Notes: generated by a model not told the origin, from the letters alone. Counted from the stretch's first letter, positions 22,347 to 32,035 are shown. The stretch: 64,000 bases of DNA from Providencia vermicola (GCF_010748935.1 NZ_CP048796.1:1677001-1741000); one strand, 5' to 3'. Made by a program: numbers and translations.

Positions 22347-22970
22347 TTAGGCTCCAGTGGCGGGGGCTGGCAAAGTGATGCCTTTGACGACGGCAGGGCG
22401 TTTAGCAATACGCTCGTACCATGCACAAAGGTGCTCAAAACGGCTGAAGTCAAAATTAACAATACGTGCAATATGCAACCAACCAAAATTAGCAATATCT
22501 GCAATGGAATACTGTTCTCCAGCGAGATAGCGGTGATGTTGTAGTTGGTTATTTAAAACGGATAAAGCATTGTCACTTAGATGTTGATAACGTTGGATGG
22601 CTTCAGGGATCTGTAACTCACTAAAAATTTCAAAATGAACTCTTTGCCCTAGCATTGGCCCAACACTTGCGGAGTGAAACTGTAGCCACTTTATGGTTTC
22701 CCAGCGAATTCTTAGGTCTCTATCGAGAAGTTTTCCGGTTTTTTCAGCTAGATAGAGCAAAATTGCAGCTGATTCAAATAAAGTTATCCCTGTTTCCGTA
22801 TCCGTTATCACAGGGATCCGTCCATGTGGGTTTAAATTTAAAAAATCAGCCTGTTTATGCTCCCCCTTATCAATATTAACGGTATGCAAACGGTAGGGGA
22901 GTGCTAATTCTTCTAATAGAATGGTGATTTTAAAACCATTTGGTGAGCTGTCAGTATAGAGTTCGATCAT
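22347..22970 (-). CDS. Glutathione S-transferase family protein
   Basis: Thioredoxin-fold N-terminal domain (YTDSSPNGFKITILLEELALPY) with the glutathione-contacting motif GRIPVITD followed by LFESAAILLYLAEKTG, then an all-helical C-terminal domain ending with the YSIADIANFGW motif. The 207-residue size and motif order resemble YfcG/YghU-type (Nu class) enzymes, which have thiol-disulfide and peroxidase activities. It precedes the LLM monooxygenase by 9 bp on the same strand and is divergent from a LysR gene. A role in handling products of the monooxygenase is possible but is inference. Confidence 0.85.
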   Translation of the reverse strand: MIELYTDSSPNGFKITILLEELALPYRLHTVNIDKGEHKQADFLNLNPHGRIPVITDTETGITLFESAAILLYLAEKTGKLLDRDLRIRWETIKWLQFHSASVGPMLGQRVHFEIFSELQIPEAIQRYQHLSDNALSVLNNQLQHHRYLAGEQYSIADIANFGWLHIARIVNFDFSRFEHLCAWYERIAKRPAVVKGITLPAPATGA

Positions 22971-23083
22971 TTTATTTCTCGATGAGTTAAACTAAACATA
23001 TGATGTAAGACTTTTTAGTATTTCGTTTAAAACCAGTAAAATAAAACGATTTAATCTAACTCTGAGTTTAGAGAAACTAAATT

Positions 23084-23986
23084 ATGAATCCCGTATTACC
23101 GCTATTAGCATTACGCGCTTTTACCGAGGTGGCTCGGTACAACAGCATAAAACAGGCAGCGCAAGTTCTCGGCGTGACTTCAGGTGCAGTTAGCCAACAA
23201 ATTCGCTTGCTAGAAACGCGTGTAGGGCGCCCATTATTTATTCGGCAGCGCTATCACATGGTACTAACCGAGGAGGCTGCTCGCATCTATCCTACGCTTT
23301 TACAGGCATTCGAACAGATCGAAAGTAGTATGCGGCAATTGGAAGAGACGAAAGTCAAAAATAGTTTAACCATTAGCACCGTTCCTTCTTTCGCCGCCTC
23401 ATGGTTAATCCCTCGATTAGGCGATTTTAGAACTCGTTATCCAGAAATTGAATTACGTATCGAAGCTTCTGCAAATCTCGTTAATCTAAGAAAAGATCCT
23501 GTTGATATTGCGATCCGTCATGGATTGGGAAAATATCCGGGATTGCATACAGAGCATCTAATGACGCCAACGTTACTGCCAGTTGCTAGCCCACATTTTT
23601 TCACTCATGGTAAAATTACAAAAATGCCCGTCACCCCAGAGGCGTGTTTAAATTACCCATTATTACAAGACAGTGATCGTGCAGACTGGTCATTATGGTT
23701 AACCGCTCATGGCGTTAAAATTGATGAAAGAGCAAAAAAGGGCAGCACCTTTGATGATGATTATTTACTGATTCGAGCGGCTATTGCAGGGCAAGGGATT
23801 GCGTTGGTGCCTCAAGCCTATGCTCAACAGGAAATGACTGAGGGAAGATTAATTCAAGTGCTTGATAAGCCTTGGCCAGCTCAATTCGCGTATTATTTAG
23901 TGATGTTGGAAGCCTCACGGCAACGACCTGAAGTAGATGCATTTGTTTGCTGGATACAGCAGCAGGCTGCAATGAATATAGAATAA
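23084..23986 (+). CDS. LysR-family transcriptional regulator (GcvA-like)
   Basis: N-terminal winged helix-turn-helix (PLLALRAFTEVARYNSIKQAAQVLGVTSGAVSQQIRLLETRVGRPLFIR, about residues 5-55) and a C-terminal periplasmic-binding-like effector domain. The pattern resembles the GcvA subgroup (VSQQIRxLE; DDYLLIRAAIAGQGIALVP near residue 225). Divergent from the GST-LLM pair across 113 bp, so it most likely controls them. Length 300 is normal. Effector unknown. Confidence 0.88.
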   Translation: MNPVLPLLALRAFTEVARYNSIKQAAQVLGVTSGAVSQQIRLLETRVGRPLFIRQRYHMVLTEEAARIYPTLLQAFEQIESSMRQLEETKVKNSLTISTVPSFAASWLIPRLGDFRTRYPEIELRIEASANLVNLRKDPVDIAIRHGLGKYPGLHTEHLMTPTLLPVASPHFFTHGKITKMPVTPEACLNYPLLQDSDRADWSLWLTAHGVKIDERAKKGSTFDDDYLLIRAAIAGQGIALVPQAYAQQEMTEGRLIQVLDKPWPAQFAYYLVMLEASRQRPEVDAFVCWIQQQAAMNIE

Positions 23987-24032
23987 TAACGAGGTCAATT
24001 TCTAATATTTAGGGGGAGACTGAAAAAGAGAG

Positions 24033-24108
<76 letters not shown>

Positions 24109-24146
24109 AACAAAATGATTTTGATACCACCTAACAGGGAATTAGA

Positions 24147-24222
<76 letters not shown>

Positions 24223-24403
24223 AAACAAAATCCTTTGGACGGAGGGCATAATATTCAAGCAATGCTAGGGTGTCAATCAAATAATGTGAAATTGAGTTTA
24301 ACTGCTGAATTATAGAGCATTTAATCATCAAGAACGGGGTTTAGTGAGGTATTGGCCGGTGATTAATCGTTGCGAATGATTTATTAACAAAGCTAAACAT
24401 GGC

Positions 24404-24430
24404 AAAAAGCCCTATTTTAAATAGGGCTTT
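24404..24430 (-). terminator. Terminator after gltX
   Basis: AAAGCCCTATTT / AAATAGGGCTTT near-perfect inverted repeat, followed on the minus strand by TTTTTGCC. It lies just after the gltX stop and before the tRNA-Ala pair. Confidence 0.8.
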
Positions 24431-24440
24431 GGGGGAGGCG

Positions 24441-25862
24441 TTATTGTGCAGACGCTTCGCGTTCGCTGATGAAAGCTAATGCTTTATCAATACGAGTGAT
24501 TGAACGCGCTTGACCTATCGCATGTACAGTCACATCTAACGCGGGTGATTGGCCGGCACCTGTCACTGCAACACGTAATGGCATACCGACTTTACCCATA
24601 CCGACTTCAAGCTCTGCGGCTGTTTGCTCAATGGCTTGATGAACATTTTCAGCTGTCCAATGAGTGATTGCCGCTAATTTTTGTTTGACGGTTTCTAATG
24701 GTTGACGAGCAACAGGGCGCAAGTGTTTTTTCGCGGCATCGGCATCAAACTCAGCAAAGTCTTCATAGAAGTAATGGCAAGATTCTGCGATTTCCTTCAA
24801 CGTCTTACAACGTTCGCCTAACAATTTCACTAGCTCAGCTAATTGTGGGCCGTTTTCAGTATTGATATTTTGTTGTTCAATATGCCATGCAAGATGAACC
24901 GCGACTTCTTCAGCAGGTAACTGATTAATATAGTGGTGGTTTAACCAAAGTAATTTATCGGTGTTGAATGCACTGGCTGATTTGCTAATGGCATCTAGGC
25001 TGAAGTATTCAATCATCTCTTCACGAGAAAAGATTTCTTGGTCGCCATGTGACCAGCCCAAACGAACTAAATAGTTGAGTAGCGCTTCTGGTAAATAACC
25101 TTCATCACGATACTGCATTACACTGACTGCGCCATGACGTTTAGACAGCTTTTTCCCATCATCACCTAAAATCATTGAAACGTGCGCGTATTCTGGAACC
25201 GGCGCGCCCAGCGCTTTGAGGATATTAATTTGACGAGGGGTGTTATTAATATGGTCTTCACCACGGATAACGTGAGTAATTTCCATATCCCAGTCATCAA
25301 TCACCACACAGAAGTTATAAGTTGGTGAACCATCTGTACGGCGGATGATGAGATCATCGAGCTCTTGGTTACTGAACTCAATAGGACCGCGGATGTTATC
25401 ATCAAAAATAACTGAGCCTTCTTGTGGATTACGGAAACGAACGACATGAGGCTCGTCTGGTGTGTGATTATGGGCGTGATCTCGGCAGCAGCCATCATAG
25501 CGCGGTTTTTCACCAGAAGCCATTTGTTGGTCACGTAATGCTTCTAAACGCTCTTTAGAGCAGTAACAACGATAAGCGGTGCCCGCGTCAAGCATTTGAT
25601 CAATGACCTCGTTGTAGCGATCAAAGCGCTTCGTTTGATAATAAGGGCCTTCATCCCAATTCAAATTTAACCAGTTCATACCATCCATAATGGCATCGAT
25701 AGCTTCCTGGGTTGAACGTTCTAAATCGGTATCTTCAATACGCAGAACAAATTCGCCCTGATTGTGACGGCTGAATAACCAGGAATAAAGCGCAGTACGC
25801 GCTCCACCAACATGTAAATAGCCTGTTGGGCTAGGTGCAAAACGGGTTTTAATTTTACTCAT
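24441..25862 (-). CDS. gltX: Glutamyl-tRNA synthetase GltX
   Basis: Class I aminoacyl-tRNA synthetase charging tRNA-Glu. The HIGH-type motif appears as [22 protein letters not shown] near residue 10 and the KMSKS-type motif as [15 protein letters not shown] near residue 235. The cysteine/histidine zinc-binding insert [30 protein letters not shown] is present. Length 473 is typical (E. coli 471). The gene sits between the tRNA-Ala pair and the divergent Val/Lys tRNA operon, as in E. coli. Confidence 0.98.
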   Translation of the reverse strand: MSKIKTRFAPSPTGYLHVGGARTALYSWLFSRHNQGEFVLRIEDTDLERSTQEAIDAIMDGMNWLNLNWDEGPYYQTKRFDRYNEVIDQMLDAGTAYRCYCSKERLEALRDQQMASGEKPRYDGCCRDHAHNHTPDEPHVVRFRNPQEGSVIFDDNIRGPIEFSNQELDDLIIRRTDGSPTYNFCVVIDDWDMEITHVIRGEDHINNTPRQINILKALGAPVPEYAHVSMILGDDGKKLSKRHGAVSVMQYRDEGYLPEALLNYLVRLGWSHGDQEIFSREEMIEYFSLDAISKSASAFNTDKLLWLNHHYINQLPAEEVAVHLAWHIEQQNINTENGPQLAELVKLLGERCKTLKEIAESCHYFYEDFAEFDADAAKKHLRPVARQPLETVKQKLAAITHWTAENVHQAIEQTAAELEVGMGKVGMPLRVAVTGAGQSPALDVTVHAIGQARSITRIDKALAFISEREASAQ

Positions 25863-26318
25863 CGAGATTGCCTTAATTGCGATACGTGGTTTCTAACATG
25901 TTGGGCTTCTCTAGACTAAGAAGATCGATGAAGCACAAACTTATCTTCTACTTTAGGTTCATTTGATGAAAACGGGGTCAGCAGCACACGTTATTCATCA
26001 CGAGAAACTCGACAACAAGTCTAAAATGTTGCTCTATTCTATCACTCTAAAGTGATACCTCAATCAAGTTATCGATAGTTGAGGCAAATAAAATCAGTCG
26101 TAAAAGAAAAATAAAGGAGATTTTTCAAGCATAAAAATATTTTTGTTCTAGTATTGTATTTGTTGGGTGATATGGATTAACCATTTATTGGTTAAATAAG
26201 GTTCTTTTCTGGCGAATATTGGTACATCTTGCTTATTTTTACAACGAACAGAAAAAATCTATTCAAAAACCGTTGACTCAGAACGAGGGATCCCTATAAT
26301 GCACCTCCATCGACGGCA
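25863..26318. other. gltX-tRNA-Val divergent intergenic region
   Basis: About 455 bp between divergent transcription units, AT-rich. It holds the clear tRNA operon promoter at 26273-26300 and presumably the gltX promoter. No gene was seen. Confidence 0.6.
26273..26300 (+). promoter_or_regulatory. Strong sigma-70 promoter of the tRNA-Val/Lys operon
   Basis: A -35 element TTGACT (26273-26278) and a perfect -10 element TATAAT (26295-26300), separated by 16 bp, end 18 bp before the first tRNA. The downstream GCACCTCC discriminator is relatively GC-rich, as in stringently controlled tRNA promoters. Confidence 0.85.
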
Positions 26319-26394
26319 GGGCGATTAGCTCAGTTGGTAGAGCATCTCCCTTACAAGGAGGAGGTCACTGGTTCGAACCCGGTATCGCCCACCA
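26319..26394 (+). tRNA. tRNA-Val (TAC), copy 1
   Basis: 76-nt tRNA with anticodon TAC at 26352-26354 and encoded CCA. Corresponds to valU of the E. coli valUXY-lysV operon. The T-arm has GTTCGAACCC, one base different from copies 2 and 3. Confidence 0.97.
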
Positions 26395-26431
26395 CTGTCG
26401 ACGATAAAAGAAGTAAATGAAGTAAATAAAT

Positions 26432-26507
26432 GGGCGATTAGCTCAGTTGGTAGAGCATCTCCCTTACAAGGAGGAGGTCACTGGTTCGAGCCCGGTATCG
26501 CCCACCA
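26432..26507 (+). tRNA. tRNA-Val (TAC), copy 2
   Basis: 76 nt, anticodon TAC, CCA encoded. Same strand, 37 bp after copy 1; T-arm GTTCGAGCCC. Confidence 0.97.
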
Positions 26508-26541
26508 TTTATTTACAAATATGTGAAGCTTGTCATGAAGT

Positions 26542-26617
26542 GGGCGATTAGCTCAGTTGGTAGAGCATCTCCCTTACAAGGAGGAGGTCACTGGTTCGAG
26601 CCCGGTATCGCCCACCA
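26542..26617 (+). tRNA. tRNA-Val (TAC), copy 3
   Basis: 76 nt, identical to copy 2, anticodon TAC, CCA encoded. Spaced 34 bp after copy 2. Confidence 0.97.
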
Positions 26618-26669
26618 CTTCATTAGTTACTCGCATTATTCATAATACTGATTACAAAAGTTTATAGAT

Positions 26670-26745
26670 GGGTCGTTAGCTCAGTCGGTAGAGCAGTTGA
26701 CTTTTAATCAATTGGTCGCAGGTTCGAATCCTGCACGACCCACCA
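26670..26745 (+). tRNA. tRNA-Lys (TTT), copy 1
   Basis: 76 nt, anticodon TTT at 26703-26705, CCA encoded. Corresponds to lysV in the E. coli operon. Confidence 0.97.
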
Positions 26746-26775
26746 TCTTAAAATTCAAAATCAGTCATACCAGAT

Positions 26776-26851
26776 GGGTCGTTAGCTCAGTCGGTAGAGC
26801 AGTTGACTTTTAATCAATTGGTCGCAGGTTCGAATCCTGCACGACCCACCA
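26776..26851 (+). tRNA. tRNA-Lys (TTT), copy 2
   Basis: 76 nt, identical to the preceding tRNA-Lys, 30 bp downstream. Its 3' end and flank are partly duplicated at 27193-27298. Confidence 0.97.
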
Positions 26852-26927
26852 TCTTATTTATTCCTCTAAATCATCCAACAAACGTTGAAATTCCTTATTG
26901 CACATAGCGTGCAGGTGAGAAACTGCA

Positions 26928-27131
26928 TTCAAGTTCAAGTTCAAGTTCAAGTTCAAGTTCAAGTTCAAGTTCAAGTTCAAGTTCAAGTTCAAGTTCAAGT
27001 TCAAGTTCAAGTTCAAGTTCAAGTTCAAGTTCAAGTTCAAGTTCAAGTTCAAGTTCAAGTTCAAGTGCAAGTGCAAGTGCAAGTGCAAGTGCAAGTGCAA
27101 GTGCAAGTGCAAGTGCAAGTGCAAGTGCAAG
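26928..27131. repeat. Hexanucleotide microsatellite (TTCAAG)23-(TGCAAG)11
   Basis: 34 uninterrupted hexamers: 23 copies of TTCAAG (26928-27065) then 11 copies of TGCAAG (27066-27131), differing only at the second base. No stops occur in any forward frame, which creates spurious ORFs (a repeated Gln-Val peptide on plus; Leu-Asn and Leu-His repeats on minus) without ribosome-binding sites. It begins 76 bp after the last tRNA-Lys. Copy number is expected to vary between isolates. Confidence 0.97.
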
Positions 27132-27192
27132 TCGGAGCGCAGCAGGGCAGCGTTGCTTTTGTCACAACGACTCGCAGGGGGAGGCCAAAGGC

Positions 27193-27298
27193 CGAATCAT
27201 CCTGTACGACCCACCATCTTATCGACTCCTCTAGATCACCCAGCAAAGGTTTAAATTATCTATTGTACTAAACGGGTAGCTGAGAAGTTGTATTCAAG
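27193..27298 (+). repeat. Degenerate duplicate of the tRNA-Lys 3' end and flank
   Basis: The segment repeats 26831-26933 with many substitutions: both contain the acceptor end ACGACCCACCATCTTAT, then TCCTCTA(A/G)ATCA, then (A/C)A(A/G)CAAA(C/G)GTT, and both end in (G/C)ATTCAAG-type sequence where the first copy's hexamer array starts. The second copy has only one TTCAAG unit. The tRNA body itself is not preserved. Confidence 0.75.
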
Positions 27299-27299
27299 C

Positions 27300-29208
27300 T
27301 CGAGCCAAGCGAAGCGAGACAGCGTTGCGCTAGTGCTTCCCAATGGACATTAACTTTATTACACGCCTAGCCGCTTTTTATTCATAGGAATCGACCTAAG
27401 TCTAGCGGAACATCATCGCGAATATGCAAAACAAATAATAGTTCGTTGCATAGCATCCAGCTCCAAACTGTAAAACAGAAACTCCGCAACGCCTTTCAAA
27501 GCTCATTTATGGTGAAGTTAGAAATGATGTATTGCCATGAATGGGCGCAAAAGAAATACAGCAATCCTAAAACATAACTTAGAAGCGTATTTAGTTTTGA
27601 TTGATGATTATCTTTCGATTAATAAATGTACGGAATAGCCTTAAGGATATACTTAATATCGCTTTAGTTTAACTCTTTAGCATTATTCTATATGTATCCA
27701 GATTTTGTTTTATTAAGTGTCTGGACGAGAGATTGATCGTGTTACTTGGGAAATTCGGTGGCGAATTCATTAAATATCGCGTATGTCATCGGCGAGTACG
27801 CTTATCTGAGTATATGCAGTATGAAGTATTTTTCGCGGAACAAATAGGAAGTCTATTTGCTTATCACTCAAATTAAAGATGCTCTATTTTTAAGCAACAG
27901 AATCGGGCTTGTTAAGTGTAAATTTTTCTTAATCATATTATTTCATTTATCCTCTTGAATAGAGAATATTCTATTAACGGTCATGTATAGTTGATTTTCT
28001 TATTGTCACGCCGCGTTATTTCATTGTGGGTCTAGCAGCAAAGCTGGCTGTGTCAGCTCTTTAATATGTTAAAGCTTAAAAAATGATTCATCTTGATAAT
28101 GTTAGTCTTAATAGGAGTAATGAATCTTCTATAAGATAGGCTTATTAATACTAAATTTAACAATCAATAAATAAAATATCATTTCGAGCAGTTGTGGTGT
28201 GTTTTGTGCAAAAAAAGAGTATCACATAAAGATGTTTTTATTATTGTTCGTTTTACCTGATAGGGTGTTTTTACACGTAAAAATAGTAAATATCTTCCCT
28301 AATAAGTGCTTATATTTCATTTGCCTAGCGAAAAAGAGGAAAATCAAAAATAGTGGGCAATATTCTATAAAAGTTGATGATATAAAAAACTGCCAATGAA
28401 AATTTTATAGATATAATTCTCGCAAGTTTAATTTACAACAGGAATATAATTACAAATAATCGTATATAGAGGGATTTATCAGTATAAAAATCTGTGTATT
28501 TGTGGAAATTTAATTTTTTGTTTTTTGTGATATGCTTCATGTATAGCAAACCAAAATGATACTTAGGGTTAATGTTTTGTTATGTTGAGTACATTGGCTA
28601 TAGTCTATTTTTTATGCTGCTTTAAAAATCGAGTATTTTTTGCCGATTGTAACAAAAGGACTATTGTTATAAGTTATTGATATTTAAGTTATCAAAATGA
28701 TAATATGGGAAAGATTTCCATTTTTTACTTAGTTTTACAGTTTTAGTGTATTTATCGTATTATGTATATTCATAAAATGAATATTACTTTGAAAAATCAT
28801 TAATACTGTTACAGTGTTAAATTATTCTGTTTATTTCTTTTATTTTTAGATTTTTTATCGGTTAAATGAGCTTAATTTAGATAATAACTCTGTAGCTACC
28901 TGTTGGGTTGAGTTCGAACAGAACAACAATTATTAATTGTTAAGTTAATTAACTCATTGAAAATTAAGAGTAATATGCGAGCTGTGGATTTTTTGTGATT
29001 ATGAAAATATTTAGTTACATAGTTGCAATGTCTTTTTTGGATTAGTTGAAACTAATTATATGGCTAGTATATCATCCCTCTCAAGATATATGCTGAATCG
29101 TCGTTAACACACCCTAATGGCTATATCATAAATAAAGATAACAATAGAAAAACACAGAGAATCACCTGCTGATTTTTTATTTCATTAATAATATAAGTTG
29201 AAGCGAGA
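27300..29208. other. Gene-free AT-rich stretch upstream of MrpJ-like gene
   Basis: About 1.9 kb with no supportable gene on either strand. Base composition becomes strongly AT-rich from about 28.0 kb. A 66-codon open frame at 28199-28399 lacks a good start context and compositional support. A short coding-looking patch around 27450-27575 has no proper start. The stretch may be a long regulatory leader, decayed genes, or a transferred segment. Confidence 0.5.
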
Positions 29209-29508
29209 ATGTTTATGAATACAAAATATCCTGTCGCTTGTGCAGTTGGACAAAAAATTAAATCGTTAAGAAAATCTCAGGGCTATACCGTTTTCCAGTT
29301 AGCTAAAGAGATTGATATCAGCGAACAACAGCTATTCCGTTATGAGCGTGGAGTAAATCGTATAGATATTGATTGCCTAGTAAGAGTACTAAAAGTATTA
29401 GATGTGAATATGGGCGAGTTTTTCAGTGAAGTTCTACAAGATGATTCTCATGCTAATGAGGACAAAGAATCTAAAGGGTTTGACGACTCTATTTATTCTC
29501 TCATTTAA
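29209..29508 (+). CDS. MrpJ-like HTH transcriptional regulator (XRE family)
   Basis: The 99-residue protein is mostly one helix-turn-helix domain: VGQKIKSLRKSQGYTVFQLAKEIDISEQQLFRYERGVNRIDIDCLVRVLKVLDVNMGEFF (about residues 13-72). The recognition helix reading SEQQLFRYERG closely resembles the SxxQxSRYERG pattern of Proteus MrpJ and its paralogues, which link fimbrial expression and flagellar repression. No fimbrial operon is adjacent here, so it is an orphan copy. Two possible starts (ATG 29209 and 29215) lie two codons apart. A terminator follows at 29666. Confidence 0.7.
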   Translation: MFMNTKYPVACAVGQKIKSLRKSQGYTVFQLAKEIDISEQQLFRYERGVNRIDIDCLVRVLKVLDVNMGEFFSEVLQDDSHANEDKESKGFDDSIYSLI

Positions 29509-29665
29509 AGAACAGTTAATTATGTTTCAAAATGAAACTTAATTAAGTGAACAACGCTTAATTGTTTCAATTAAGAACATTATTATACTAATAGCAATTG
29601 AGAATTCTCTCTATTGAGAATACTGATAAATTCTTGTATCTATCTTTATTTATCTGCTATCAAAT

Positions 29666-29697
29666 AAAAGCCCTATTATGGGCTTTTATTTTTTTAT
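29666..29697 (+). terminator. Terminator downstream of MrpJ-like gene
   Basis: Stem AAAAGCCC / GGGCTTTT with a 6-nt loop, followed by ATTTTTTTAT. It lies about 160 bp after the stop codon, implying a long 3' untranslated region. Confidence 0.75.
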
Positions 29698-29771
29698 CAA
29701 TAGAATTTCAGGAGATTGTCTAAGTGAAAAACGGAGAGATGGATAAGTGGATAAAAGAAGGCGACAGATTC

Positions 29772-29812
29772 AACATCAGTTAATTTTATTATTCACCAAA
29801 TTAACTGATGTT
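29772..29812 (-). terminator. Long inverted repeat after the antiporter gene
   Basis: A perfect 15-bp stem (AACATCAGTTAATTT / AAATTAACTGATGTT) with an 11-nt loop lies 14 bp past the antiporter stop codon. It lacks a clean T-run on the minus strand, so it may act as an mRNA 3' stabiliser rather than a terminator. Confidence 0.5.
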
Positions 29813-29825
29813 ATGAATTTTTTGA

Positions 29826-31553
29826 CTAATTCTCTTCTTGGGAAATAGGCTCTAATACAGCAGTAACAATCCGAGAACCAATCATCTCACTAATTCTTAT
29901 CTGTAAGCTGGCAAGGCTAATCACCGTGCCTTGTGTCGGCTCACTTGTGGTAATGCTATAAATAAACTGGTCGAGAGTTTGGTTATTTTCATTATCAATC
30001 AAAATGCCGTAAGACTCATAGATTTCATCTAATCTTGTTGTTCCTTTTAGACTAAGTCCGGAGGTCGGCAGTTCAATAGGGCTGAGATCCGGAGAAACTT
30101 GTTCCGAAAACAGACGTTCTAAAAAAGGACGATTTTCTGGTTTTAGCACAACAAACAAATGGTCGTCAGCAAATAACTTTGTTGAGCCTCGTGGTGGAAG
30201 CACTCCTTTACCACGGGTTATCATCGCAATGACCGTTTGGTCAGGCAGTGCGAGCTGAGATAAACGTCTTCCCACGGCAGAACAGTCCTCACCTAACGTG
30301 TATTCCACTAGGTCAGCATCGATTTGGTCTACCGCTGTAATATCTAGCGTCGCGGCTGGTAGCAGCGGAGGGGGTTGCATCAAATTCAGTTTTCGTGCGA
30401 CATATGGCAAGGTGGAACCTTGTAAGGTTGCAGAAATCAGTACAACGAAGAAAACCACATCAAAAATGAGATTCGCGCCTGGCAACCCATAAATAAAGGG
30501 GAAAATCGCCAAAATAATAGGGACAGAACCTCTGAGTCCAACCCACGAAACTAGCGTGATCTCTTCACGGGTAAAGCCAAAAAATCTCAAAACAGGCACA
30601 ACGGCAATAGGGCGAGCAATAAAGGTGAGTACCAGTGCAATAACGAGCCCTTCAAACCACACCTCGAGCAACGAGCTTGGATTGACTAATAGGCCTAACA
30701 TAACGAACATAATGATTTGGCTTAACCAAGCTAATCCATCATGAAACAAAAAAGTGTTACGCTGGAAAACAAATCGTGCGTTACCAATAACCACACCAGT
30801 GACAAAAATAGATAAAAAACCACTACCTTGTAGATTACTCGCAAGACCAAATGACAACAGGCCACAGGCAGCGACAAGCACAGGATAGAGACCCGTTGCT
30901 AACAACTTTATCTTATTAATGATTTTGATGGATATCCAACCAACGCTGAGACCAACAATCGTACCAATTCCCATTTGGCTGACGAACAGTAACAACAACT
31001 CTGTTCCTGAGGCGGTTTGGTTCATCAACAGCTGCAATAAACCAACAGTTAAGAAAATTGCCATTGGATCGTTGGTGGCACTTTCTATTTCTAACGTAGA
31101 CTGCAAACGCTCATTGAGATAGATACCGGCATTACGTAATAAAGAAAAAACGGCAGCCGCGTCTGTAGAACCGACGATGGCTCCGAGTAAAAGCCCTTCA
31201 AGTAATGGGATCCCAAGAATATAGGCCGCAGCGAGTCCAGTAATCCCAGCGGTGATCAGAACACCGAATGTTGCTAGGGTAAATGCTGGTTTCCAAACAA
31301 GGCGAATAGATTTTACCGACGTTTGCAAACCACCATCAAATAAGATCAGGGCTAATGCGAGTGAACCTACGGCATAAGAAACGTTAACATTATTAAACGC
31401 GATTTGGCCGATACCATCTTCACCTGCTAGCATTCCTATAAATAAGAACATAACAAGCATGGGTAAACCTAATCGAGCTGAGAGCTTACTGGAAAAAATG
31501 CCCAGTAAAATGAGGATTGAAGTGAGTAATATCAGTTGTTCTATAGTCGGCAT
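29826..31553 (-). CDS. cvrA: Potassium/proton antiporter, CvrA/NhaP2 type (CPA1)
   Basis: Inner-membrane cation/proton antiporter involved in K+ efflux and pH or osmotic homeostasis. The N-terminal two thirds hold about twelve membrane segments with family signatures MLVMFLFIGMLAGEDGIGQIAFNN, GAIVGSTDAAAVFSLL and ESATNDPMAIFLT, and the conserved SWVGLRGSVPIILAIFP. The C-terminal third carries a TrkA-C-like domain (LGEDCSAVGRRLSQLALPDQTVIAMITRG) and a CorC/HlyC-type regulatory domain. ATG 31553 gives MPTIEQLILL and a normal family start; an in-frame GTG at 31583 is an alternative, and neither has a strong Shine-Dalgarno. Confidence 0.88.
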   Translation of the reverse strand: MPTIEQLILLTSILILLGIFSSKLSARLGLPMLVMFLFIGMLAGEDGIGQIAFNNVNVSYAVGSLALALILFDGGLQTSVKSIRLVWKPAFTLATFGVLITAGITGLAAAYILGIPLLEGLLLGAIVGSTDAAAVFSLLRNAGIYLNERLQSTLEIESATNDPMAIFLTVGLLQLLMNQTASGTELLLLFVSQMGIGTIVGLSVGWISIKIINKIKLLATGLYPVLVAACGLLSFGLASNLQGSGFLSIFVTGVVIGNARFVFQRNTFLFHDGLAWLSQIIMFVMLGLLVNPSSLLEVWFEGLVIALVLTFIARPIAVVPVLRFFGFTREEITLVSWVGLRGSVPIILAIFPFIYGLPGANLIFDVVFFVVLISATLQGSTLPYVARKLNLMQPPPLLPAATLDITAVDQIDADLVEYTLGEDCSAVGRRLSQLALPDQTVIAMITRGKGVLPPRGSTKLFADDHLFVVLKPENRPFLERLFSEQVSPDLSPIELPTSGLSLKGTTRLDEIYESYGILIDNENNQTLDQFIYSITTSEPTQGTVISLASLQIRISEMIGSRIVTAVLEPISQEEN

Positions 31554-32035
31554 AATCAGATTTAAGTTAGGGGTTGATAACACGCTGATGATGCAGTAGT
31601 GTTGCGTATAACGTAATCAGCAATATGATAAAAAATTAAAATTGATATGGCATTGATACTGTTTTTGTTGAAAGTAGCTGAAAAACATTTCAATCTGCCT
31701 ATCGTTATGATTATACAATAAATAATATAAATGAATTGACAAATAACTGCATTATATTAAATGAAATTTACATTTGTTGCCTATTTTTATAGCCTTTTAA
31801 TGGCAACTAACACTAAAAATCAGCCTTTTATTTATGCTTTTTGGTAAGACTGAGCGATAAAGTGTCTAAAATTTGGTTTTTTGTATGTTTTTAATACTAA
31901 TCAATAGGCTATATGTGTTAAACACAGTGATGAGGTAAAAAAAGCCTGAAAAACATGCGGGAATAGTGAATAAAAAAGCGATTTACAGATGAAAGTGAGG
32001 TATGGCCGATATAAATGTATATCGGCCGAAGAGAA
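31554..32035. other. Intergenic region between permease and antiporter genes
   Basis: About 480 bp, very AT-rich, upstream of the antiporter and downstream of the MetI-like gene. It contains the hairpin at 32004-32027. No gene was recognised. Confidence 0.5.
32004..32027 (-). terminator. Hairpin after the MetI-like gene
   Basis: A perfect 10-bp stem (GGCCGATATA / TATATCGGCC) with an AATG loop, 8 bp past the stop codon. There is no T-run, so it may mark the operon end by stabilising the 3' end rather than by classical termination. Confidence 0.55.

Noticed and set aside
26928-27131. CRISPR array
   Set aside because: The repeats are 6 bp and contiguous, with no spacers and no cas genes.
26858-27271. 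Open frames on both strands encoding Gln-Val, Leu-Asn or Leu-His repeats
   Set aside because: They exist only because the hexamer array has no stop codons; there is no ribosome-binding site and no non-repeat domain.
28199-28399. 66-codon open frame in the AT-rich stretch
   Set aside because: No convincing start context or domain; composition is that of the surrounding non-coding DNA.
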